Of a stretch of 7,280 bases of DNA, positions 1 to 4,147 are shown one piece after another (the stretch's first letter is position 1; each line of letters begins with the position of its first letter). The stretch comes from Collinsella aerofaciens (GTDB taxonomy: Bacteria; Actinomycetota; Coriobacteriia; Coriobacteriales; Coriobacteriaceae). The position numbers and the translations under genes were made by a program. Below the pieces are notes generated by a model. That model did not search any database. It saw nothing but the letters and a program-made list of their open reading frames with translations, and had not been told where the DNA came from. The stretch lies in assembly GCA_008671285.1 (NCBI GenBank), contig RPYR01000271.1, forward strand, positions 1-7,280, written 5' to 3'.

Positions 1-227
1 CCAATAAACAGGTTGAGCATAAGGCTGGTAAGCGGAACATTGGAGCCGACCGCCGCCATGGCGAGGGTTCCCTGGTCGCCCGAGAAGTTGCCGATAATGA
101 CAGTGGCGATGAGGTTCGACAGCTGCTCCAAGATGCTCGTGGCGGCCACGGGGAAGGCGAACAGGGGAATATTGCGCCACAGCGAGCCGGTGGTCATATC
201 GATGTGCTTAGATGCGGTATCAGCCAT
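1..227 (-). CDS. MATE-family multidrug efflux transporter, N-terminal part (runs off the left edge)
   Basis: Reading the minus strand from the ATG at 227-225 gives 75 complete codons with no stop before the window edge. A short polar leader is followed by M-T-T-G-S-L-W-R-N-I-P-L-F (residues 11-23), then hydrophobic segments at roughly 19-45 and 55-75. MTxGSLWRxIxLFAxP, the I-L-E-Q-L-S-N-L-I-A-T stretch and the G-N-F-S-G turn followed by A-A-V-G are the usual start of MATE antiporters of the NorM/MepA/DinF type. These are twelve-helix inner-membrane exporters of cationic compounds driven by Na+ or H+. Only helix 1 and the beginning of helix 2 are present. The Shine-Dalgarno is poor (GAGAG three bases upstream). 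Met11 is an alternative start but has no better site. The gene diverges from the downstream methyltransferase. Family assignment is confident; the substrate cannot be told. Confidence 0.86.
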   Translation of the reverse strand, partial: MADTASKHIDMTTGSLWRNIPLFAFPVAATSILEQLSNLIATVIIGNFSGDQGTLAMAAVGSNVPLTSLMLNLFI

Positions 228-306
228 ACGCTCTCAATCTCTAACATGCTATATCGTGCTTATTTGCGCAGACGATGATACTCCTAATGCAACCAGTCGG
301 CACGTA

Positions 307-387
307 GGGACGTTCCTTTTCTGCCGGCAGCTGGGGACACTCCTTATCTCTTCTAACTAGTCATTCAAGAACGTCCCCAATGACTAG
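307..387. repeat. GGGAC repeat and hairpin cluster between divergent genes
   Basis: GGGACGTTCCTTTTCT at 307-322 recurs as GGGACACTCCTTATCT at 334-349 (13 of 16 bases identical). Between them is a perfect 10-bp palindrome, CTGCCGGCAG (321-330). Downstream, CTAGTCATT (357-365) and AATGACTAG (379-387) form a perfect 9-bp inverted repeat around a 13-base loop that carries GTCCCC. GGGACGTT (307-314) is also the reverse complement of 370-377, so the whole block could fold on itself. No T-tract follows, so this is not a standard terminator. Similar loops occur at 1261-1297 and 6145-6177. I infer a dispersed intergenic element of REP type. The structure is certain; its nature is not. Confidence 0.5.
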
Positions 388-408
388 GCGGGGAAGGCGT
401 GCGACAAT
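380..408 (+). promoter_or_regulatory. Weak candidate promoter for the RlmA-type gene
   Basis: ATGACT (380-385) and GACAAT (403-408) are 17 bases apart and each matches 4 of 6 bases of the sigma-70 consensus. The predicted start would leave a leader of about 30 bases before the ATG at 444. The -35 box lies in the right arm of the 357-387 inverted repeat, so folding or protein binding there could affect initiation. This is one plausible pair in GC-rich DNA, not a strong call. Confidence 0.22.
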
Positions 409-443
409 GGTGGGCGTTGTGTTGTTCGCGCTAAGGAGTTGCC

Positions 444-1259
444 ATGTTGTTGTGTCCCGTTTGCCATGAGCCGTTGGTGGACGACGAGCGTGGTGCTGCA
501 TGTGCGGGCGGACACCGGTTTGACCGTGCGCGCGAGGGTTATCTATATCTACTGCGCTCGTCCAAGAGCGGCGACTCCATGGGCGATCCCAAGTCGCAGG
601 CGCGCAGCCGTCGTGACTTTTTGAACCGTGGATACTACGCGCCGTTGCGCGATGCGATGGTCGAGCTGGTGCGCACGCAGGTGTCTGGGCGCGCCACGTC
701 TGCGACCGGCCCCATGACGCTTCTCGATATTTGCTGTGGCGAGGGCTATTACACCAGTGCCATGGGCGCGGTGCCGGGCGTAGATGCTTACGGTTTTGAC
801 CTGGGCAAGGAGATGGTGCGCCTGGCCGCCAAGCGCGGCGATGCGACCTACTTCGTGGCCAACATGAAGGACATCCCCGTGGCCGATGGCGCCTTCGATA
901 TGGTGACCGAGCTCTTTGCCCCCTTTAACGAGCGCGAGTTTGCCCGCGTGCTGGCGCCGGAGGGTTCGCTCTACACCGTGGTGCCGGGTGCTCGTCACCT
1001 CTTTGGGCTCAAGGAGGTACTCTACGACACGCCGTACCTTAACGATGAGAAGCTGCCGAAGACCACCGAGCTCGAGTTGGTCGGAACGCAGCGGGTGTCT
1101 GCGAATATTACGCTTCAGACCCAGGCGGACATCGCGGCGGTGTTCCAGATGACGCCGTACTACTACCGCACGCGCCCCGCCGACAAAGAGCGCCTGGCAA
1201 ATTTGGATACCCTTCAGACCGACATCGACTTCATCATCGCCGAGTACCGCCACAGCTAA
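444..1259 (+). CDS. rlmA: RlmA-type 23S rRNA (guanine-N1)-methyltransferase
   Basis: This 271-residue cytoplasmic enzyme transfers a methyl group from S-adenosylmethionine to N1 of a guanine in helix 35 of 23S rRNA (G745 for the E. coli enzyme, G748 for the Gram-positive RlmAII/TlrB branch; which one applies here is not decidable by eye). An N-terminal zinc finger is visible as C4-x2-C7-x12-C20-x3-H24, followed by the family stretch F-D-x-A-R-E-G-Y. The SAM-binding motif L-L-D-I-C-C-G-E-G-Y-Y-T spans 93-104, with an acidic motif II at G-F-D-L (117-120). F-A-P-F (158-161) and V-V-P-G-A-R-H-L (179-186) match the family's substrate-pocket segment, and Q-T-D-I-D-F ends the protein as in E. coli RlmA. 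Length equals the family norm (about 270). The start is fixed by AAGGAG at 433-438, five bases ahead. An intrinsic terminator follows. The gene diverges from the MATE gene and appears monocistronic. Confidence 0.93.
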   Translation: MLLCPVCHEPLVDDERGAACAGGHRFDRAREGYLYLLRSSKSGDSMGDPKSQARSRRDFLNRGYYAPLRDAMVELVRTQVSGRATSATGPMTLLDICCGEGYYTSAMGAVPGVDAYGFDLGKEMVRLAAKRGDATYFVANMKDIPVADGAFDMVTELFAPFNEREFARVLAPEGSLYTVVPGARHLFGLKEVLYDTPYLNDEKLPKTTELELVGTQRVSANITLQTQADIAAVFQMTPYYYRTRPADKERLANLDTLQTDIDFIIAEYRHS

Positions 1260-1260
1260 C

Positions 1261-1297
1261 AACCTACCAAAAAGGGACAGATTTATTTTGGCAGGTT
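1261..1297. repeat. Hairpin element with GGGAC loop just after the rlmA stop
   Basis: AACCTACCAAAA (1261-1272) pairs with TTTTGGCAGGTT (1286-1297) with one mismatch in 12. It encloses a 13-base loop, AGGGACAGATTTA. It begins one base after the stop codon and lies ahead of the true terminator. Loop length and the xGGGAC opening of the loop match the hairpin at 357-387 read on the minus strand (GGGGACGTTCTTG), although the stems differ. I treat it as a member of the same dispersed intergenic family. Confidence 0.42.
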
Positions 1298-1313
1298 TTA
1301 TCTGGGAAAACGT

Positions 1314-1351
1314 AAAGGGTCGACCGCGGAGATGCGCGATCGGCCCTTTTT
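1314..1351 (+). terminator. Rho-independent terminator of rlmA
   Basis: Two 15-base arms (1314-1328 and 1335-1349) pair except for one C/A mismatch and one G/T wobble, around the loop GAGATG. The right arm ends in CCC followed by five T (1347-1351). On the other strand the stem ends in CCCTTTACG, a weaker U-tract, so it may also help stop the convergent membrane-protein gene ending at 1391. Confidence 0.78.
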
Positions 1352-1390
1352 AGTTGCTTGGCTGAAACAGAGGTTATGAGAAGCGGGCGC

Positions 1391-1792
1391 TTACAGGCGG
1401 TCCTTGTTCTCGGCCTTAACGGCGTGTGCCTGCTGAACAAAGAACAGGTCGTACACCACGATGACAAAGGCGCCAAAGTTGATGGCGTCGCCGCCAAACG
1501 CGGGAAGCGTGAGCACCGCTTGGGCAAGCGTGGTGACCGCGGCAACAATACCGAGCTTAAACGCGCCGTCCACCTGCGAAGGCTTGTTGGCGCCCTTGAT
1601 ACCGGCGACGCCTGCGGCAAGGTCGACGAGACCCTTGGCGATAAGCACGACCGCTGCGAGCGTGGCGTACGAACCGTACGTGGAATCGAGACCGCCCGTG
1701 GCGATACCGACGCCGGCGGTGACGAGGCTGGCGATGCCCAAAACAAAGTAGATGAGAGCAAGGATTTTGAGAGTCTTGCGAGTGAAGCTCAT
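1391..1792 (-). CDS. Small four-helix integral membrane protein, function unknown
   Basis: I do not recognise a named family. The 133-residue product has a short basic N-terminus (R5, K6, K9) and four hydrophobic spans at about 9-31, 42-64, 77-97 and 102-120. It ends in a charged tail (K-A-E-N-K-D-R-L). Helices are rich in Ala, Gly and Val; an I-K-G-A-N-K segment at 65-70 probably forms a cytoplasmic loop. There is no signal peptidase site, catalytic motif or cysteine. The start was chosen at the ATG at 1792-1790 because AAAGGA lies six bases upstream (1799-1804). The frame is open further upstream to an ATG at 1861, but that would add a segment overlapping the likely promoter. It converges with rlmA, so it is a single-gene unit. 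DUF308-like or DoxX-like small membrane proteins are comparable in architecture only. The gene is very probably real; its role is open. Confidence 0.82.
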   Translation of the reverse strand: MSFTRKTLKILALIYFVLGIASLVTAGVGIATGGLDSTYGSYATLAAVVLIAKGLVDLAAGVAGIKGANKPSQVDGAFKLGIVAAVTTLAQAVLTLPAFGGDAINFGAFVIVVYDLFFVQQAHAVKAENKDRL

Positions 1793-1815
1793 GGCTGGTC
1801 CTTTCGATACGAGTA

Positions 1816-1828
1816 CGCCAACTTGGCG
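1816..1828. promoter_or_regulatory. Short perfect palindrome, possible operator
   Basis: CGCCAA and TTGGCG flank a single central C, giving a 13-base perfect dyad. It lies 24 bases upstream of the membrane-protein start codon and just downstream of the candidate -10 box, where a bound repressor would block elongation. No regulator gene is adjacent. It could be chance in GC-rich DNA. Confidence 0.27.
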
Positions 1829-1842
1829 CACCCAATGTACTG

Positions 1843-1871
1843 CACATATGGTGAAGCACATTGTAGTTCAA
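1843..1871 (-). promoter_or_regulatory. Candidate promoter of the four-helix membrane protein
   Basis: On the minus strand TTGAAC (1871-1866) is followed after 17 bases by TATGTG (1848-1843). The spacing is ideal and the hexamers are moderate matches. The implied leader is about 40-45 bases and would contain the 1816-1828 dyad. The rest of the 1793-2019 gap holds only a 6-bp hairpin (GCAGCG at 1958-1963 with CGCTGC at 1973-1978) and no further gene that I can support. Confidence 0.27.
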
Positions 1872-2019
1872 CGCGGCGATGCATGCGTTTGAAAGCGTCT
1901 CTTGCCCGCACGGTCCAACCTTTCAAAAAAGAAAGCTGGGCGTAAGTCAAATCGATGGCAGCGTATGCGCGGCGCTGCGATGATGGGGCCATGGTAAGAG
2001 CTGGACCGAAGGAGAAGCC

Positions 2020-2163
2020 ATGATGTACGGAGCAGGGCAAGTGCGTGAGCCGCGGTCGTTGGGAAGGCGCATGAGTGATTCCGTGATCGCTGCCGTGTGC
2101 ACGGGATTGATGGCGGTGCTTTGCATTGGGATGCTGTGGACCATGTCGCATGTGGGACAATAG
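2020..2163 (+). CDS. Single-pass membrane microprotein (47 residues), hypothetical
   Basis: AAGGAG at 2009-2014 sits five bases before an ATG at 2020 (a second ATG follows at once), and the frame runs to TAG at 2161-2163. The peptide starts with about 20 polar and basic residues (R9, R12, R16, R17). It then has one hydrophobic span at about 21-43 (S-V-I-A-A-V-C-T-G-L-M-A-V-L-C-I-G-M-L-W) and the tail T-M-S-H-V-G-Q. Positive charge before the helix predicts an N-in, C-out orientation in the cytoplasmic membrane. The stop lies 63 bases before the rsmJ start, so the two may be co-transcribed; no terminator separates them. No family is recognised. The strong ribosome binding site plus a clean transmembrane helix make this better than a chance ORF, but conservation is the missing proof. 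Confidence 0.6.
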   Translation: MMYGAGQVREPRSLGRRMSDSVIAAVCTGLMAVLCIGMLWTMSHVGQ

Positions 2164-2226
2164 CGGACGGTTGGGTGCTGGCATAAACGGCGCTCACGTA
2201 TTCGTTTTGCTTGTTAAGGAGTGTCC

Positions 2227-2931
2227 ATGGGCGTCTTCGATCCCTTTTCTGCTGCTCGGGCCGCGGGGCTTGAGCTGACCGGGAAGCCCGAGGGCCTCAC
2301 GCTTACCGACGGCACGATGGAGCTGCGCGCCGATTTCGGCCGCATGCTTCCGCGGCTCAAGCAGGGCCGTCTGCAGCAAGAGCTGTTGGTAAAGGCTGCG
2401 CGCGCAAAAGGCATCGAGTGTCCATGGGCGATTGATGCCACGGCAGGCTTTGGCGAGGATTCGCTGCTGTTGGCGGCCGCGGGCTTTACCGTCGATCTGT
2501 ATGAGCAGGATTGCGTGATCGCGGCGCTCCTCAAGGATGCCCTGGATCGCGCGGCAGATGATCCGGCGCTTGTGGCTGCCGTGTCGCGCATGCGCTTACA
2601 TGCGGGCGAGGACAGCATTGCCGGCCTTCGCCATACGGCTGAGCTGATCGGGCGGGGCGAGCTTGCCGCCCCCGACGTGGTGTATCTGGACCCCATGTTT
2701 CCCGAGCGCACCAAGAGCGCGGCGGTGAAAAAGAAGTTCCAACTTTTGCATCATCTGGAACAGCCGTGTGCCGATGAGGAGACGCTGGTCGAAGCTGCGC
2801 TTGCGGTGCACCCGCGCAAGGTCGTTATCAAGCGGCCGGTGAAGGGGCCACTGCTTGCCGGCGTTAAGCCGAGCTATCAGCTTGCGGGCAAGGCCGTTCG
2901 CTACGATGTTTTGGTGCCGCCGCGCCCGTAG
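2227..2931 (+). CDS. rsmJ: RsmJ-type 16S rRNA (guanine-N2)-methyltransferase
   Basis: RsmJ (YhiQ) uses S-adenosylmethionine to make N2-methylguanosine at position 1516 of 16S rRNA, in the small-subunit decoding region. The 234-residue product shows the family in order: D-A-T-A-G-F-G-E-D-S (70-79, SAM motif I), L-Y-E-Q-D-x-V-I-A-A-L-L (91-102), V-V-Y-L-D-P-M-F-P (151-159, catalytic NPPY-equivalent), K-S-A-A-V-K-K-K (163-170), V-I-K-R-P (200-204), and a C-terminal G-K-A-V-R-Y-D-V (221-228). The E. coli enzyme has the same blocks in about 250 residues. The ATG at 2227 was chosen because AAGGAG (2216-2221) lies five bases ahead. A GTG at 2221 overlaps that site and would be a poor start. The family is best known in Gammaproteobacteria. 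A generic SAM methyltransferase with another target remains possible, but the motif set is specific. The 48-base gap to the convergent neighbour shows no clear terminator. Confidence 0.92.
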   Translation: MGVFDPFSAARAAGLELTGKPEGLTLTDGTMELRADFGRMLPRLKQGRLQQELLVKAARAKGIECPWAIDATAGFGEDSLLLAAAGFTVDLYEQDCVIAALLKDALDRAADDPALVAAVSRMRLHAGEDSIAGLRHTAELIGRGELAAPDVVYLDPMFPERTKSAAVKKKFQLLHHLEQPCADEETLVEAALAVHPRKVVIKRPVKGPLLAGVKPSYQLAGKAVRYDVLVPPRP

Positions 2932-2979
2932 CTTGCGTGCGATGGTTGGCGCTCCGTCAGTGCCGTGCCGATGCGGGGC

Positions 2980-3276
2980 CTATTTCCAAGGGTGCGATGT
3001 CAGGTGCCAGCCACCGCAGTATTCGCATCTGTAGCAGGCCAGCCCGCGGCGTCCGCGGTTTTCGCAGTCAGCCATAACTGCCTCGGCCTCGGCGCGCGTG
3101 TCGTAACGGTTTTTGCGCTCACACGATTTGTAGCGCCAAGCCTCATCGCGCTCGGCGTCCAAGGCGTCGCGACGCTCGTCCTCGCGCGCAAACAGGTCGC
3201 TCATATCGCCGCCGGTGGCAGCGCCCAAAAACTCGCTTTTGGCCTTTGACCAGGCGGCTCGCTTTTTGCTTCCCAT
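2980..3276 (-). CDS. Small cysteine-rich, putative zinc-ribbon protein, function unknown
   Basis: A basic N-terminus (G-S-K-K-R-A-A-W-S-K) is followed by an acidic, probably helical middle (D-E-R-R-D-A-L-D-A-E-R-D-E-A). The C-terminal half carries C52-E-R-K-N-R-Y, a T-R-A-E-A-E helix start (60-65), and C84-E-Y-C87-G-G-W-H91-L-T-S. The combination C-x2-K-x2-Y ... C-x2-C-x3-H-x-T suggests a zinc site formed by C52, C84, C87 and H91 (C71 and C81 are extra). I recall this arrangement in small actinobacterial and phage proteins, but know no proven function. The frame extends to a TTG at 3297. I chose the ATG at 3276-3274 (98 residues) because the only purine-rich site, AGAGGGG, precedes it by ten bases and would overlap the TTG start. 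The gene diverges from the acetyltransferase across a shared operator-like repeat and converges with rsmJ. Confidence 0.8.
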   Translation of the reverse strand: MGSKKRAAWSKAKSEFLGAATGGDMSDLFAREDERRDALDAERDEAWRYKSCERKNRYDTRAEAEAVMADCENRGRRGLACYRCEYCGGWHLTSHPWK

Positions 3277-3301
3277 CTGCTTCGCGCCCCTCTTCAAACG
3301 C

Positions 3302-3331
3302 TGGTATCATTGCTCAATCAAAGTGATACCA
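3302..3331. promoter_or_regulatory. Perfect 8-bp inverted repeat between divergent genes, operator-like
   Basis: TGGTATCA (3302-3309) and TGATACCA (3324-3331) are exact reverse complements with centres 22 bp apart, two helical turns, as expected for two half-sites on one face of the DNA. The repeat fills the short spacer between the zinc-ribbon gene and the acetyltransferase, where both promoters must lie, so a bound dimer could control both. The TGGTAT core recurs in the array at 6181-6218. No regulator gene is in view. Confidence 0.4.
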
Positions 3332-3353
3332 ATAAACGTGAGGCCGCCGCGTG

Positions 3354-3842
3354 ATGATCAGAAAAACCCTCGATACCGACATTCCCGCCGTCATGGCTAT
3401 CTACGACGCTGCCCGCGCCTTTATGCGCGCGCATGGCAACGCCACGCAATGGCCCGAGGGCACGCCTTCTGCCGAGCAGCTGGCTGCCGATATCGCCGCC
3501 GGTGGCAGCTATGTGTGCGAAGTCGACGGTCGCGTGGTAGCGACGTTTGCCTTTTTACCGGGCCCGGACGGGTGCTATGACGTAATTGAGGATGGTCAAT
3601 GGCGCAGTGACACTCCGTACGCCGTGCTGCACCGTGTGGCGTCCGATGGCGCCGTACACGGTATCGCGGCTGCGATGTTTGCCTTTGCCAAAGAGCGTGC
3701 CGATCACCTGCGTATCGACACGCATCAGGACAACCTGCCCATGCAGGGAGCCATTGCCAAGGCCGGGTTTAAGCGCGCCGGTATCGTATATGTGTCGGAC
3801 GGTACGCCGCGCGTCGCGTTTGATTGGCTGCGCGAGGCATAA
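3354..3842 (+). CDS. GNAT-family N-acetyltransferase
   Basis: The 162-residue product is a GCN5-related acetyltransferase, a cytoplasmic enzyme that moves the acetyl group of acetyl-CoA to an amine. It opens with the family start M-I-R-K-T-L-D-T-D-I-P-A-V-M-A-I-Y-D-A-A-R. The central strands are S-Y-V-C-E-V-D-G-R-V-V-A-T-F-A-F (52-67). The acetyl-CoA region is a variant motif A, H-R-V-A-S-D-G-x-V-H-G-I-A (93-105). Motif B reads T-H-x-D-N-x-P-M-Q-x-x-I-x-K-x-G-F (123-139), followed by G-I-V-Y-V. This subfamily is common in gut Firmicutes and Coriobacteria; its acceptor is unknown. The start was set at ATG 3354, ten bases after GTGAGG. The adjacent GTG at 3351 is an equally usable start that adds one residue. 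It diverges from the zinc-ribbon gene and ends in a strong terminator, so it is probably transcribed alone. Confidence 0.9.
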   Translation: MIRKTLDTDIPAVMAIYDAARAFMRAHGNATQWPEGTPSAEQLAADIAAGGSYVCEVDGRVVATFAFLPGPDGCYDVIEDGQWRSDTPYAVLHRVASDGAVHGIAAAMFAFAKERADHLRIDTHQDNLPMQGAIAKAGFKRAGIVYVSDGTPRVAFDWLREA

Positions 3843-3860
3843 AGGCCGAGTCACATACCA

Positions 3861-3913
3861 GCGTTTCACCGAAATGAAAATGGCCCCGAGTGGGGCCATT
3901 TTTGGTAAAACGC
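3861..3913 (+). terminator. Strong nested rho-independent terminator after the acetyltransferase
   Basis: The core is a perfect 11-bp stem (AAAATGGCCCC at 3877-3887 with GGGGCCATTTT at 3892-3902), loop GAGT, then five T ending at 3903. An outer arm GCGTTTCACC (3861-3870) pairs with GGTAAAACGC (3904-3913) with one mismatch, leaving a six-base bulge (GAAATG) on the left. The core also reads as a terminator on the other strand, but no gene there needs one. Confidence 0.87.
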
Positions 3914-4147
3914 GTTGTTGTGGGGCTCGCGTTGTTACTGCCCCAGATGAACCCGGGCAGACAAAAAGGGGAGGTGCCGGCTTTCGCAAGGCGCGAACCT
4001 ACGAAAATCGCCGCGCGGCAACGCGGGGCGATGAGCTCGGTCGGGGGATAGGGCCCGCTTCGCCCGCCGGCCCGTAAATTGTATCATCCAGTGTGGAACG
4101 AGGGTGCCCGTTGCCGCGTGCGATGGGCTTGCAATAAGAGGAGAGCC
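3914..4147 (+). other. Gene-free, GC-rich stretch with several hairpins ahead of the GTPase gene
   Basis: No supportable gene lies here. CGCGTTGTT occurs twice (3911-3919, 3928-3936). TGGGGC (3921-3926) can pair with GCCCCA (3940-3945). CTGCCC (3938-3943) can instead pair with GGGCAG (3955-3960), so these two hairpins exclude each other. TTCGC/GCGAA (3983-3987, 3993-3997) lies inside an AGGT/ACCT closing pair. ATCGCC-G-CGCG with loop GCAA and CGCG-G-GGCGAT (4007-4032) is a 10-bp stem with one G/G mismatch capped by a GNRA tetraloop. GGGCC (4051-4055) pairs with GGCCC (4069-4073). This could be a cis-acting leader or a small RNA. I recognise no known riboswitch core. The ribosome binding site AGAGGAG for the next gene is at 4137-4143. 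Confidence 0.4.
4059..4087 (+). promoter_or_regulatory. Weak candidate promoter for the GTPase gene
   Basis: TATCAT (4082-4087) lies in the only AT-rich patch before the gene and matches 5 of 6 bases of the -10 consensus; the -35 position 17 bases upstream (TTCGCC, 4059-4064) is poor. If used, the leader would be about 55 bases and the hairpins at 3921-4074 would lie upstream of transcription rather than in the mRNA. A more distal promoter is equally possible. Confidence 0.22.

Noticed and set aside
549..1262. Long minus-strand frame (237 codons) opposite the RlmA-type gene.
   Set aside because: It is a shadow of a high-GC gene: rich in Arg, His and Leu, with no recognisable domain and no ribosome binding site, while the opposite strand is unmistakably RlmA.
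1793..1861. Longer N-terminus for the four-helix membrane protein, from an ATG at 1861.
   Set aside because: It would add 23 residues that do not resemble the rest and overlap the likely -10 region, whereas the ATG at 1792 has AAAGGA at good spacing.
1921..1940. CTTTC-AAAAAA-GAAAG small inverted repeat in the gap before the microprotein.
   Set aside because: Only five solid base pairs and no T-run; likely chance.
2948..2964. Possible terminator hairpin (GGCGCT with AGTGCC) between the convergent rsmJ and zinc-ribbon genes.
   Set aside because: Six pairs with one wobble and no T-tract on either strand are too weak to call.
3947..4051. A 34-codon frame starting M-N-P-G-R-Q-K-G ahead of the GTPase gene, possible attenuator leader peptide.
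   Set aside because: There is no ribosome binding site before the ATG, the codons simply follow the GC-rich hairpins, and a leader role cannot be shown without conservation.
4079..4147. In-frame upstream extension of the GTPase to a TTG codon, adding 23 residues.
   Set aside because: No Shine-Dalgarno precedes the TTG, the added residues lie before the family's normal N-terminus (M-S-K-Q-A-V-A-G-I-L-A-H-V-D), and the ATG at 4148 has AGAGGAG.
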